From an uncultured Anaerobutyricum sp. (GTDB taxonomy: Bacteria; Bacillota; Clostridia; Lachnospirales; Lachnospiraceae), in assembly GCA_934317185.1 (NCBI GenBank), contig CAKREJ010000016.1:1-26001 (forward strand): a stretch of DNA of 26,001 nucleotides. The letters run 5' to 3'. The notes under the pieces are model-generated. The model searched no databases. It had not been told where the DNA came from and saw nothing but the letters and a program-made list of their open reading frames with translations. Below are positions 15,859 to 24,302 of this stretch, one piece after another (the stretch's first letter is position 1; every line of letters starts with the position of its first letter). A program made the translations under genes and the position numbers.

Positions 15859-16845
15859 ATGGATTTAAAGGGACGCAGTTTTTTAACTTTACTGGATTTT
15901 AATAAAGATGAGATTCGTTATATGCTGGATCTGGCACATGAGCTTAAGGCAAAGAAGAAGAAGGGAATTCTGGGTGAAGAATTGAAAGGGAAGAATATTG
16001 TTCTTGTCTTTGATAAATCTTCTACAAGAACACGCTGTTCTTTTGAGGTTGCAGCGATGGATGAGGGTGCACATGTAACTTATCTGACCAATTCTCATAT
16101 GAATAAAAAGGAGTCTATTGAAGATACTGCAAAGGTTTTTGGAAGAATGTATGATGCGATTGAGTATCGTGGATTTGGACAGGATATCGTGGAAGACTTA
16201 CAGAAGTATTCCGGTGTTCCTGTATGGAATGGTCTTACAGATGTAGATCATCCTACACAGGTTTTAGCAGACTTTATGACAATGGAAGAACATATTGATA
16301 AGAAGTTAGATGAGATGAAGCTTACATTTGTCGGTGATCTGTCTGATAATGTAATGTATGCACTGATGTATGGAAGTGCGATCATGGGTGTTGATTTTAA
16401 GGCGATAGGTCCAAAAGAAACAGTATGTGATCCGAAGGTACTTGAGGTATCACAGGAGCTTGCTAAGAAGAGCGGTGCAACGATTACAATTTCTCATGAT
16501 CCGGAAGATGTAGAAGGGTCTGATGTCATCTACACAGATATCTGGGTAAGTATGGGAGAGTCCGAAGATTTATATCCGGTACGAGTGAATGCATTATCTC
16601 CGTATAAGATTACTACTAAGATGATGAAGGATACAGGTAATGCCAAGTGTTTATTTATGCACTGTCTTCCAGCTTATCATGACTTTGAAACAAGTGTTGC
16701 AAGAGATATGAGAGATCGACTTGGATTGGATATCAGAGAAGTGGAGGATGAGGTATTCCGTTCAGAGAATTCTGTTGTATTTGATGAGGCAGAGAACAGA
16801 ATGCATACGATCAAGGCTGTAATGGTGGCAACTCTCGGAAGATAG
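15859..16845 (+). CDS. argF: Ornithine carbamoyltransferase
   Basis: This enzyme makes citrulline from ornithine and carbamoyl phosphate in arginine biosynthesis, or runs in reverse in the deiminase pathway. The 328-residue protein carries the carbamoyl-phosphate loop SSTRTR (54-59), DHPTQVLADFMT (130-141) and DIWVSMGE (227-234). It also has MHCLPAYHD (267-275), whose Cys-Leu-Pro is the ornithine-site hallmark that separates it from aspartate carbamoyltransferase. TGGAGG (15845-15850) lies 8 bases before the ATG. No arcA, arcC or other arginine genes are nearby, so the anabolic role is assumed, not shown. It heads a closely spaced set with birA, the 17863 gene, coaX and dusB. Confidence 0.95.
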   Translation: MDLKGRSFLTLLDFNKDEIRYMLDLAHELKAKKKKGILGEELKGKNIVLVFDKSSTRTRCSFEVAAMDEGAHVTYLTNSHMNKKESIEDTAKVFGRMYDAIEYRGFGQDIVEDLQKYSGVPVWNGLTDVDHPTQVLADFMTMEEHIDKKLDEMKLTFVGDLSDNVMYALMYGSAIMGVDFKAIGPKETVCDPKVLEVSQELAKKSGATITISHDPEDVEGSDVIYTDIWVSMGESEDLYPVRVNALSPYKITTKMMKDTGNAKCLFMHCLPAYHDFETSVARDMRDRLGLDIREVEDEVFRSENSVVFDEAENRMHTIKAVMVATLGR

Positions 16846-16869
16846 TTTATCTGGAAAGACGGTTTAATA

Positions 16870-17850
16870 ATGAAAGAGAAGATTTTGGAATTTCTGAAAC
16901 AGCAGGATGGCTTTATTTCCGGTCAGCGTATCTGTGATGAGCTAGGCGTTTCAAGGACTGCTGTGTGGAAGTATATGAACAGTCTGAAAAAAGAAGGATA
17001 TGAGATTGAGTCGGTGACCCGAAAGGGTTATCGACTTTTGCAAAGTCCGGATCTGCTGACAAAGGAAGCAGTGCTATCTTGTATGAAGGAAGTTCGGATA
17101 CCGGGAGAGTTCTGTTGTTTTGAAAGTATTGATTCCACGAATGAAGAAGCCAAACGTCGTGGAGAGGCGGGAGCACCCGATGGAAGCGTTTATGTAGCAG
17201 ATAATCAGACCAGTGGAAAGGGACGCAGAGGAAGAACCTGGATCTCACCGGCAGGGGAAGATATTTTTTTCACTATATTGCTGCGGCCGGAATTACCTTT
17301 AAGCAGCGTATCAATGATTACTTTAGTGGCAGCATCGGCAGTTTCAGAAGCGATTGATAAGGTTACCGGACTAGATAGCAAGATTAAATGGCCTAATGAT
17401 ATCGTTCTTAATCGGAAAAAGGTGTGCGGTATTCTTACGGAAATGAATATGGAGATCGACAGTGTTGCCTACGTTGTAGTTGGTATCGGAATCAATGTAA
17501 ACCGGATGGAATTTAGAGAGGATATTGCGGATATGGCAACTTCTCTTAAAAAGGAAAGCGGTCATACTGTAGAGCGGGCGGCTCTGCTTTCAGAAATTTT
17601 GTCTGCTTTTTTCAGAGATTATAAACTATTTTTAGAAGAACAGAATCTGTCATCATTTTTAGAGTATTATAATCAGAAGCTTATAAATGCAGGAAGAGAA
17701 GTAAGGCTTATAAAAAAAGGTGAGGAAGTAATTCGCACAGCCATTGGAATTAATGACAGGGGCGAGTTGATTGTTCGTGATGATGAAGGGAATACAGAGC
17801 ATATTTTTTCCGGAGAGGTATCTGTTCGAGGTATTTATGGGTATGTATAG
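16870..17850 (+). CDS. birA: Bifunctional biotin operon repressor / biotin-protein ligase
   Basis: BirA activates biotin to biotinyl-5'-AMP and attaches it to carboxylase lysines; the DNA-binding form also represses biotin genes. The 326-residue product has an N-terminal winged helix-turn-helix (about 5-57; SGQRICDELGVSRTAVWKYM). The ligase domain follows, with SIDSTNEEAK (86-95), the adenylate loop GKGRRGRTW (116-124) and KWPNDIVLN (173-181). A short C-terminal SH3-like domain ends it. The N-terminal HTH means it is the regulatory class, not the ligase-only class. It starts 24 bases after argF with a modest GGAAAG site. No biotin gene is adjacent. Confidence 0.95.
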   Translation: MKEKILEFLKQQDGFISGQRICDELGVSRTAVWKYMNSLKKEGYEIESVTRKGYRLLQSPDLLTKEAVLSCMKEVRIPGEFCCFESIDSTNEEAKRRGEAGAPDGSVYVADNQTSGKGRRGRTWISPAGEDIFFTILLRPELPLSSVSMITLVAASAVSEAIDKVTGLDSKIKWPNDIVLNRKKVCGILTEMNMEIDSVAYVVVGIGINVNRMEFREDIADMATSLKKESGHTVERAALLSEILSAFFRDYKLFLEEQNLSSFLEYYNQKLINAGREVRLIKKGEEVIRTAIGINDRGELIVRDDEGNTEHIFSGEVSVRGIYGYV

Positions 17851-17862
17851 GAGAACGTTAGT

Positions 17863-18207
17863 ATGTTTGATGATAAAGTGATTTTGTGTGGTTCCAGCAG
17901 TTATGAAAAGATTTTTTACTTTAATCCGGAGTTTGATTCCCTTCCAAAGCAGATAAAAGAGGAACTTCAGATTATGTGTGTTCTTTTTACAGAAGATGTG
18001 GGAGGAATTCTCAGATTGGAGTTTGATGAGAAGGGAAATCTTAATCTTACGGTGGAATCAAAGGACGATGATTTCTTCTTTGACGAGATAGGAAGCGTTC
18101 TTAAGATAAAACAGATTCGTGCAGAAAAAAGAGAACTTCTCGAAAATATGGAAACATATTTCAGGGTATTTTTCTTACAGGAGGGACAAGATGTTACTGG
18201 CAATTGA
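17863..18207 (+). CDS. Small conserved-looking protein of unknown function
   Basis: I do not recognise a characterised family. From memory it resembles DUF6145, a group of short Lachnospiraceae proteins, but I could not check this. The 114-residue protein is soluble-looking and acidic, with no membrane helix or signal peptide. It has aromatic/hydrophobic strands ([16 protein letters not shown]), an acidic [10 protein letters not shown] patch (about 68-77) and a helical, charged C-terminal part. It starts 12 bases after birA and overlaps coaX by 17 bases, with its end covering the coaX ribosome site. Translation of the two is therefore probably coupled. A link to coenzyme A or biotin use is only a guess from position. 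Confidence 0.75.
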   Translation: MFDDKVILCGSSSYEKIFYFNPEFDSLPKQIKEELQIMCVLFTEDVGGILRLEFDEKGNLNLTVESKDDDFFFDEIGSVLKIKQIRAEKRELLENMETYFRVFFLQEGQDVTGN

Positions 18208-18964
18208 TATTGGAAATACAGATTTTACGATAGGAATCTTTCAGGGAAAAAAGCTGTGTGATACTTTTCGAATGAGAACAAAAATTAACCGCACATCCGA
18301 TGAATATGGAGTATTTATTTTAAATACTCTTCAGTATAAGGGGTACAATATAAAAGATGTAGAAGATGTAATTATTTCATCGGTTGTTCCGGCAGTCATG
18401 CATTCTTTTAATAGTGCGATTATTAAATATTTCGGTCTGAAACCGATTATTGTAGGCCCTGGAATTCGTACGGGAATTCGTATCGCAACGACAAATCCAA
18501 AGGAAACAGGAGCAGACCGAATCGTAGACGCTGTGGCAGGTTATGAGCTTTATGGCGGACCGGTTATTGTTGTCGACTTTGGGACAGCTACAACTTATGA
18601 TCTTATTACAGAGGATGGAAGATTTGTCGGTGGAGTTACCTCTCCGGGAATCCGCACTTCTGCGAATGCTCTCTGGCAGCAGGCAGCTAAGCTTCCTGAA
18701 ATTGAGATCAGAAAGCCAAAGAATATCCTTGCTAAAGACACGGTAACAAGTATGCAGGCCGGTCTTGTTTATGGTTACATTGGACAGACAGAATATATTA
18801 TCCGCAAAATGAAAGAAGAAAGCGGTTTAGGAAAAATTAATGTAGTAGCTACAGGTGGTCTTGGTAAAATGATCGCACAGGAAACAAGCTTTATCAATTA
18901 TTATGATGCCAACCTTACATTAAAAGGACTGCAGATTATTTATGATAAGCAGAAGCAGGACTAG
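18191..18964 (+). CDS. coaX: Type III pantothenate kinase
   Basis: CoaX phosphorylates pantothenate, the first step of coenzyme A synthesis. The 257-residue protein belongs to the ASKHA fold. It starts [17 protein letters not shown] with the phosphate-binding DIGNT (6-10), then [11 protein letters not shown] (107-117) and [14 protein letters not shown] (127-140), all typical of type III enzymes. I chose the ATG at 18191 because DIGNT must lie near the N-terminus and GAGGGA (18181-18186) sits just before it; an in-frame ATG at 18119 would add 24 unrelated residues. It overlaps the preceding gene by 17 bases, and dusB begins right after its stop codon. Confidence 0.95.
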   Translation: MLLAIDIGNTDFTIGIFQGKKLCDTFRMRTKINRTSDEYGVFILNTLQYKGYNIKDVEDVIISSVVPAVMHSFNSAIIKYFGLKPIIVGPGIRTGIRIATTNPKETGADRIVDAVAGYELYGGPVIVVDFGTATTYDLITEDGRFVGGVTSPGIRTSANALWQQAAKLPEIEIRKPKNILAKDTVTSMQAGLVYGYIGQTEYIIRKMKEESGLGKINVVATGGLGKMIAQETSFINYYDANLTLKGLQIIYDKQKQD

Positions 18965-19918
18965 ATGATGACGCTTAAAGAAATATACGGAACAGATTTC
19001 CCGGTGATTCTTGCACCGATGGCAGGAATCACAGATCTTCCTTTTCGCCTTTTGTGTAAGGAGCAGGGGGCAGATGTTATGGTAACGGAAATGATCAGTG
19101 CGAAAGCACTTTTCTATGGCAATAAAAATACGCTGCCGCTTATGCAGACAAAAGAAGAAGAGAAACCAATCGGAGTACAGATATTTGGTTCAGAACCGGA
19201 ATTAATGGGAGCGATGGCTCATAAAATCGAGGATAAAGGTTTTTCTTATATTGATATTAATATGGGATGTCCTGTTCCAAAGATTGTAAATAACAAAGAA
19301 GGTTCTGCATTAATGCTTAATCCGGAACTTGCCGGAAAGATTGTAAAGGAAGTTTCTAAGGCGGTAAGCTTGCCGGTTACAGTGAAGTTTAGAAAAGGTT
19401 TTGATGATGATCATATCAATGCACCACAATTTGCTCAGATTATGGAAGAAAATGGTGCAGCGGCCGTTGCAGTTCATGGAAGGACAAGAGTGCAGTATTA
19501 TACGGGAGAGGCAGACTGGGATATAATCAGAGAAGTTAAAAAGGCCGTGTCTATCCCGGTAATTGGTAATGGTGATATTTTTACCGGAGAAGATGCTTTA
19601 AAAATGAGAGAGTATACAGGTTGTGATGGGATTATGGTTGCCAGAGGAGCGAAGGGAAATCCATGGATTTTCCGTGAGATAAAAGCGGCTCTTGCAGGAC
19701 ATAAGATTCCGGAACGTCCTACGGAGGAAGAAGTGGTTTCCATGCTCCTTCGCCATGCACAGTTAAGTGTGAAATATAAAGGAGAAAAAATGGGAATCCG
19801 GGAGATGCGCAAGCATACTGCCTGGTATACTACAGGAATGCATGGATCTTCAACTCTTCGAAATAAAGTGAACCAGGTAGAAACATTAGAAGCACTTAGA
19901 GAGCTGTTGATGCGTTGA
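18965..19918 (+). CDS. dusB: tRNA-dihydrouridine synthase B
   Basis: DusB is an FMN enzyme that reduces specific uridines in tRNA to dihydrouridine. The 317-residue protein shows APMAGITDLPFR (17-28), VQIFGSEPE (71-79), INMGCPVPKIVNNKEGSALM (98-117) with catalytic Cys102, TVKFRKGFDD and VHGRTRVQYYTGEADW. All are family landmarks. Two adjacent ATGs are possible. The one at 18965 touches the coaX stop codon, while the one at 18968 sits 7 bases after AGGA and may be the true start. The dusB stop overlaps the -35 hexamer of the greA promoter. Neighbours suggest a housekeeping operon. Confidence 0.94.
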   Translation: MMTLKEIYGTDFPVILAPMAGITDLPFRLLCKEQGADVMVTEMISAKALFYGNKNTLPLMQTKEEEKPIGVQIFGSEPELMGAMAHKIEDKGFSYIDINMGCPVPKIVNNKEGSALMLNPELAGKIVKEVSKAVSLPVTVKFRKGFDDDHINAPQFAQIMEENGAAAVAVHGRTRVQYYTGEADWDIIREVKKAVSIPVIGNGDIFTGEDALKMREYTGCDGIMVARGAKGNPWIFREIKAALAGHKIPERPTEEEVVSMLLRHAQLSVKYKGEKMGIREMRKHTAWYTTGMHGSSTLRNKVNQVETLEALRELLMR

Positions 19919-19943
19919 CAAGGGAATTTTTTTAGACTATAAT
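19915..19943 (+). promoter_or_regulatory. Perfect consensus sigma-A promoter for greA
   Basis: TTGACA (19915-19920) and TATAAT (19938-19943) are separated by exactly 17 bases, a full match to the sigma-A consensus. The -35 overlaps the TGA stop codon of dusB (19916-19918). Transcription should start near 19950, leaving a leader of about 30 bases. Confidence 0.85.
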
Positions 19944-19980
19944 GATATTTTAAGTGAAGCAGAAAAGAAAGGTGTAGATT

Positions 19981-20463
19981 ATGGTGGAAGCAAAAAAACA
20001 TATCCTGACAAGTCAGGGAATGCAGGCTTTAGAAGATGAACTGCAGGATTTAAAAGTAGTTAAAAGAAAAGAAATTGCACAGAAGATAAAAGAAGCCAGA
20101 GAACAGGGTGACTTATCTGAGAATGCGGAATATGATGCAGCAAAAGATGAGCAGCGTTCTATGGAAGCAAGAATCGAAGAGCTTGAGAAGATTATCAAGA
20201 ATGCAGAAGTGATTGATGAATCTGCGTATGACAAAGATACCGTAAGTATCGGAAGTACAGTTAAGTTCTATGATGAAGAGTTTGACGAGGAATTAGAATA
20301 CCGTATTGTTGGTTCTACAGAGTCCGATATTCTTAAAGGACTTATTTCTAATGAATCTCCATTAGGAAAAGCTTTGATCGGTTCTAAGGTTGGTGAGACA
20401 GTTCAGGTAGAGAGTCCGGATGGATTCTCCGGATATAAGATTCTTGGTATCTCAAGAGAATAA
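19981..20463 (+). CDS. greA: Transcription elongation factor GreA
   Basis: GreA enters the RNA polymerase secondary channel and stimulates cleavage of backtracked RNA. The 160-residue protein has the N-terminal antiparallel coiled coil (about 8-75), whose tip GDLSENAEYDAAKDEQ (43-58) carries the acidic Asp44 and Glu47 needed for cleavage. The C-terminal FKBP-like domain follows (about 85-160), ending SPDGFSGYKILGISRE. An AAAGGTG site (19967-19973) lies 7 bases before the ATG. It is driven by the perfect promoter at 19915 and followed within a few bases by the 20469-20619 palindrome, so it is probably monocistronic. Confidence 0.96.
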   Translation: MVEAKKHILTSQGMQALEDELQDLKVVKRKEIAQKIKEAREQGDLSENAEYDAAKDEQRSMEARIEELEKIIKNAEVIDESAYDKDTVSIGSTVKFYDEEFDEELEYRIVGSTESDILKGLISNESPLGKALIGSKVGETVQVESPDGFSGYKILGISRE

Positions 20464-20468
20464 TTTTG

Positions 20469-20619
20469 TTGATTTGAAAAAATAGAAAAAGAAAGAACAA
20501 TCTATGTAAGATGTGATCTGGCAACAGACAGGATATACAGATGAATAGTTTCTGTATAGTGACAACAGACCATCTTAGACAGATTGTTCTTTCTTTTTTT
20601 CTTTTTTTTATCAAATCAA
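20469..20619 (+). terminator. 151-nt imperfect palindrome after greA (large terminator or MITE-like element)
   Basis: Three stacked pairings are visible: a 9-bp outer stem (TTGATTTGA, 20469-20477, with 20611-20619), an 18-bp stem (20486-20503 with 20581-20598) and a 7-bp stem (TAAGATG, 20507-20513, with 20571-20577). An apical hairpin, TATACAGA/TCTGTATA (20534-20541 with 20551-20558), closes the middle. CAACAGAC occurs twice (20522-20529, 20563-20570). The right arm is T-rich, so it should terminate greA transcripts. Its size is far beyond a normal terminator and suggests a small inverted-repeat element. Confidence 0.65.
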
Positions 20620-20637
20620 AATTTACATGATTTATCG

Positions 20638-20667
20638 TTGTAATTGGAAGAAAGTTCATGTTATACT
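20638..20667 (+). promoter_or_regulatory. Putative extended -10 promoter for the membrane-protein/cdaAR operon
   Basis: TTGTAA (20638-20643) and TATACT (20662-20667) are 18 bases apart, and TG stands one base before the -10 (TGTTATACT). It lies just after the palindrome and about 43 bases before the first gene of the set. Confidence 0.6.
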
Positions 20668-20710
20668 AAAAAAGATTTAGAATATTTTATTTAGAAATTG
20701 AGGAGCAGTT

Positions 20711-21112
20711 ATGATTGATCCTAAAAAAGTCAGATTGATGACAAAGCTGGCAATTTATGAAGAAGGTCCGGGCAGGAACGATTTAAAAATTAATTGTTAC
20801 AGCAAGAGATCTTATGTAAACTTTAAACAATTAGAGAGTATCATTGCAGTGACATTTGCTTATATACTGGGGATACTGCTTTACTGTTTTGGAATTTATA
20901 CAGATATTATTTCAAGAGGACTGAATTTTCCGTATCAGAAGTATATACTTCATGCAGCAATTCTTTATATTCTTATTATAATCATTGATTTTATATGTAC
21001 CAGAAGATATTACAGCCGGGTTTATGAGAAGATGAAGAAGGATATAAAACAGTATAATCATAATTTGTATTGTTTACAGAAATATATTCAAAAACAAGAA
21101 AAAGAGGCATAA
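20711..21112 (+). CDS. Unrecognised small membrane protein
   Basis: I do not recognise this 133-residue protein. It has a charged N-terminal part of about 40 residues, two membrane helices (about 43-62 and 78-97) joined by a short loop, and a basic, helical C-terminal tail (98-133) that could form a short coiled coil. By the positive-inside rule (basic segments at both ends), both termini are probably cytoplasmic. AGGAG (20701-20705) lies 5 bases before the ATG. The next gene starts 5 bases after its stop, and both run into cdaA without a terminator. An accessory role with the larger membrane protein or with CdaA is possible but unproven. Confidence 0.8.
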   Translation: MIDPKKVRLMTKLAIYEEGPGRNDLKINCYSKRSYVNFKQLESIIAVTFAYILGILLYCFGIYTDIISRGLNFPYQKYILHAAILYILIIIIDFICTRRYYSRVYEKMKKDIKQYNHNLYCLQKYIQKQEKEA

Positions 21113-21117
21113 AGTTT

Positions 21118-22140
21118 ATGATGGCAAAGTTAGTCTATTTAAAAGAGTCAATAATTATTTTGTATAAGAAACATATAGAAGTGGTTCTTCCGATATTGAA
21201 GTTACTGTTTGCTTTTTTTACATTATGTATGTTTCAGAGAATGTTTCATTATAATGGAGCGGTAAATAAACCATTTATATTTTTGGGGATTTCTGTTGTT
21301 CAGGCATTTCTTCCAATATCATTTTTATATTACGCTGCATCTATATTAATCCTGATAAATCTGTGGAGGGTATCTATGGATATTTTTTTGGGATTTATTA
21401 TTTTCTTTGCGATATGTTCCCTTACATTTATACGAGTAGACAGAAAGCATGCAGTGATTATTTTAGTAACGGCAATATTGTTTTACTTAAAGCTGGAATA
21501 CATCCTCCCGGTTTTACTCGGATTAACAGTAGGATTTGGAGCGATTCTGCCAGCCTGTGCGGGAATTATTTTGTATTTTCTGGCGATATATATGACAGAT
21601 GTAAGTACTTTAATTACGACTTCGTCTAGTTCTAGCTTTGGAATGGGCTTACAGAGAATAGTTAATCTTATATTGATCGATAAAAAGCTGTTGGTTTTTC
21701 TGGTAACATTTAGTGTGATTATTTTTATTACAACATTATTGTGCAGGCTTTTTTATGAAAGAGCATGGGCATTTGCTATTTTTGCAGGCAATATAGCGAT
21801 GGTATTACTTCTGTTGTTTGGCAGATTGATCTTTGAATTAGATTATACGATATGGCGATTGTTTTTGGAAATGATAATGGGAATAGGATGTTGCTATATT
21901 TATCGCTTTTTCAGAGGAATCGGAGATGTATCAAGAATAGAGAAGGCATCTTTTGAAGATGATGAGTATTTCTATTATGTTAAGGCGGTTCCTAAGATTA
22001 AAGTAACACAGAAGGACAGAAATGTAACGAACATTAAGCCCGATGAATCTGAGGAAAATATAGACGATGTCTTATTTGATAATATAACAGAAGAAGCTGA
22101 CCTGTTTGGTACAAATGGGGAGGGCGTAAAGAAAAATTGA
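21118..22140 (+). CDS. Unrecognised polytopic membrane protein with acidic cytoplasmic tail
   Basis: I do not recognise this 340-residue protein. About nine or ten hydrophobic segments span residues 22-263, broken by a polar Ser/Thr-rich loop (about 163-174, TLITTSSSSSFG). The tail (270-340) is soluble and charged, with FEDDEYFYYV, KIKVTQKD and an acidic end rich in Asp and Glu. There are no obvious transporter, kinase or nucleotide-binding motifs. I chose the ATG at 21118, with GAGG (21104-21107) 10 bases upstream; an upstream in-frame ATG at 21070 lies inside the previous gene. It is 5 bases after the small membrane protein and 19 bases before cdaA. The location suggests a membrane partner of c-di-AMP signalling; this is inference only. 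Confidence 0.8.
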   Translation: MMAKLVYLKESIIILYKKHIEVVLPILKLLFAFFTLCMFQRMFHYNGAVNKPFIFLGISVVQAFLPISFLYYAASILILINLWRVSMDIFLGFIIFFAICSLTFIRVDRKHAVIILVTAILFYLKLEYILPVLLGLTVGFGAILPACAGIILYFLAIYMTDVSTLITTSSSSSFGMGLQRIVNLILIDKKLLVFLVTFSVIIFITTLLCRLFYERAWAFAIFAGNIAMVLLLLFGRLIFELDYTIWRLFLEMIMGIGCCYIYRFFRGIGDVSRIEKASFEDDEYFYYVKAVPKIKVTQKDRNVTNIKPDESEENIDDVLFDNITEEADLFGTNGEGVKKN

Positions 22141-22159
22141 AGGGGCTGGATAACAGATT

Positions 22160-23062
22160 ATGCAGTTAATGAGTATAGGACAATTTCACAAAGTAATAGA
22201 AAAATATTTGTACTGGTTATCATTACCGTCTATTGGTTTCACAGATATTCTGGAAATTATTATTATCAGTGTGATTGTATACCAGATGTTGAAGTGGGTG
22301 CAGCTTACAAGAGCGTGGACATTATTTAAAGGAATCATCATGCTTTTGTTGTTTGCTCTTTTTGCGGCGATTTTTCAGTTGAATACGATATCGTGGCTGT
22401 TATCTAATTCATTAGGAGTGGGAATTACGGCAGCGATCATCATCTTTCAGCCGGAACTTAGAAGAGCGTTGGAGCAGTTGGGACGTAAAAAGATTTTCAG
22501 TAATTTGTTTTCATTTTCGGCGGGAGAATATGAAGGACAGCAGTCGGCACTTACAGAAAAAACAATTAATGAGATTGTGCGGGCTTCCTATGAGATGGGA
22601 GCGGTAAAGACAGGTGCACTTATGGTCATTGAGCAGAATGTTGCACTTGGTGAATATGTACGAACCGGAATTTCTATTGACGGAATCGTCAGCAGTCAGC
22701 TTCTTATTAATATCTTTGAGCATAATACACCTCTACATGATGGTGCAGTTATTATAAGGGGTAACCGTATTGTTTCTGCAACCTGTTACCTCCCTCTTAC
22801 TGACAGTATGGATATTGGAAAGGAACTGGGGACGAGACACAGAGCAGCGGTAGGAATCAGTGAAGTGTCTGATAGCATGACGATTATTGTTTCTGAGGAG
22901 ACAGGGGCAGTTTCCCTTGCGAAGGATGGCAGATTGTATAAGCATTTACAGAAGGATGAGCTTTTAAAGAAGTTAAAAGAACTGAAGGTTGAAGATGCGA
23001 ACAATACAGATGTATTAAAAAAATGGAAGGACTTGTTGCGAAATGAAAAGTCAGAAAAATAA
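22160..23062 (+). CDS. cdaA: Diadenylate cyclase CdaA (c-di-AMP synthase)
   Basis: CdaA makes the second messenger c-di-AMP from two ATP at the membrane; in Firmicutes this signal governs potassium and osmotic balance and cell-wall homeostasis. The 300-residue protein has three membrane helices (about 31-48, 56-72, 84-97) and a DAC domain. The catalytic motifs are DGA (194-196) in PLHDGAVIIRGNRIVSA and RHR (226-228) in GTRHRAAVG. Both are intact. The N-terminal extension before the first helix (about 28 residues) is slightly longer than I expect. An ATG at 22169 is an alternative start; AGGGG (22141-22145) is rather distant from both. The gene overlaps cdaR by 20 bases. Confidence 0.94.
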   Translation: MQLMSIGQFHKVIEKYLYWLSLPSIGFTDILEIIIISVIVYQMLKWVQLTRAWTLFKGIIMLLLFALFAAIFQLNTISWLLSNSLGVGITAAIIIFQPELRRALEQLGRKKIFSNLFSFSAGEYEGQQSALTEKTINEIVRASYEMGAVKTGALMVIEQNVALGEYVRTGISIDGIVSSQLLINIFEHNTPLHDGAVIIRGNRIVSATCYLPLTDSMDIGKELGTRHRAAVGISEVSDSMTIIVSEETGAVSLAKDGRLYKHLQKDELLKKLKELKVEDANNTDVLKKWKDLLRNEKSEK

Positions 23063-24272
23063 TATGTGGATGAAGATCCTTTCCGTTGTCATAGCAATTC
23101 TTATATGGCTTTTTGTAGCGAATACGAATGATCCCGTAATTACAAAGAGGTTTTACAGTATTCCGGTAAAGGTTACAAACGAGGATGCATTGACGAAGCG
23201 GGGATATGCTTACGAGATTCTTGACGGAGAAGAAGTAAATATTACAGTAAAAGGAAAGAGCAGTATTGTACGCTCAATGAATATTTCTGATTTTCAGGCA
23301 GTTGCAGATTTTTCCAAGCTTTCTAAGGTGGATGCAGTTCCGATTGATGTTACTTCAAAGAAATACTCTGATCAGCTTGATATTACACTTGGAACAACGA
23401 ATACGATGAAGATTAAAAAAGACGAAGTAGTGACGATCAGTGTTCCGGTTAATGTTACAGTAAAAGGAGATCCTGAGGAGGGATATGCGGTAGGAAGAAC
23501 GACGAGTACCCCGAATCTGATAAAGGTCAGTGGACCGGAAAATCTGCTTTCTTCCGCAAAGGAGATTCGTACATCAGTCAGTGTAGATGGTATTTCTCAT
23601 GATGTTACAACGACAGATAAACCGGTTTTATATGATGAAGAAGGGAAGAAGATTATAAGCAATCAGATAGAGTTTGATACTTCATCTATAAGTATTTATG
23701 TAGAACTATGGAAAACGAAAACAGTCGATGTAAAGCTTAGCTATACCGGAGAACCTGCTGAAAACTATCATTTAGTTTCCTTTGATTATGAACCGAAACA
23801 GATTACAGTCGCAGCTCCGGATGATATATTAAAGGAGTTGGATTCGATTACCTTAGACAGTATTTCTATTGACGGACTGCAGGAAGATTACGAAAAAGAT
23901 ATTGATCTGACACAGACATTATTGCCAGAGAATGTAATTCTTGCGAATGATGACAGCAGTGATGTGAAAGCAAAGGCGACAATAGAAAAAATAACTTCCC
24001 ATAAGCTTACTTTTACGAAAAGTGATATTAATGTGACCAATAACAGTAATGGCTATAAAGTAAGTTTTGACAAAGATAATGAATATTCTATTCTTGTAGA
24101 TGGAGCAGCCTCTGTTGTAAAAGGACTGAAGATAAAGGATTTTACTCCGTGGATCGATGTAAATGGTCTTGAGCCAGGAGAGCACGAGGTTTCTCTTCAT
24201 GTCAGGGATGTAGAGGGGGTTAGTGTAGGAGCTACAACAAAGCTTAAGATTACTTTAAAAGAAAATAAATAG
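23043..24272 (+). CDS. cdaR: CdaR, YbbR-domain regulator of CdaA
   Basis: CdaR is an extracytoplasmic partner that modulates CdaA activity through YbbR domains. The 409-residue protein has one N-terminal membrane helix (about 10-26) and the family start MKILSVVIAILIWLFVANTN. Several beta-rich YbbR repeats of roughly 80-90 residues follow (about 30-115, 118-210, 212-300, 310-405), for example VPVNVTVKG followed by GPENLL. It starts within the end of cdaA (20-base overlap), the usual coupling. In Bacillus, glmM follows; here a TetR-family gene does, 30 bases later. The C-terminal repeat is complete, so the protein is not truncated. Confidence 0.92.
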   Translation: MKSQKNNMWMKILSVVIAILIWLFVANTNDPVITKRFYSIPVKVTNEDALTKRGYAYEILDGEEVNITVKGKSSIVRSMNISDFQAVADFSKLSKVDAVPIDVTSKKYSDQLDITLGTTNTMKIKKDEVVTISVPVNVTVKGDPEEGYAVGRTTSTPNLIKVSGPENLLSSAKEIRTSVSVDGISHDVTTTDKPVLYDEEGKKIISNQIEFDTSSISIYVELWKTKTVDVKLSYTGEPAENYHLVSFDYEPKQITVAAPDDILKELDSITLDSISIDGLQEDYEKDIDLTQTLLPENVILANDDSSDVKAKATIEKITSHKLTFTKSDINVTNNSNGYKVSFDKDNEYSILVDGAASVVKGLKIKDFTPWIDVNGLEPGEHEVSLHVRDVEGVSVGATTKLKITLKENK

Positions 24273-24302
24273 TGGATTTTAATGAATTGAGGAAATGATT
24301 AT

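Noticed and set aside
19498..20001. Open frame of 167 codons on the - strand across the dusB end and greA start
   Set aside because: It crosses a perfect + strand promoter and two well-supported genes, and its product has no recognisable domain.
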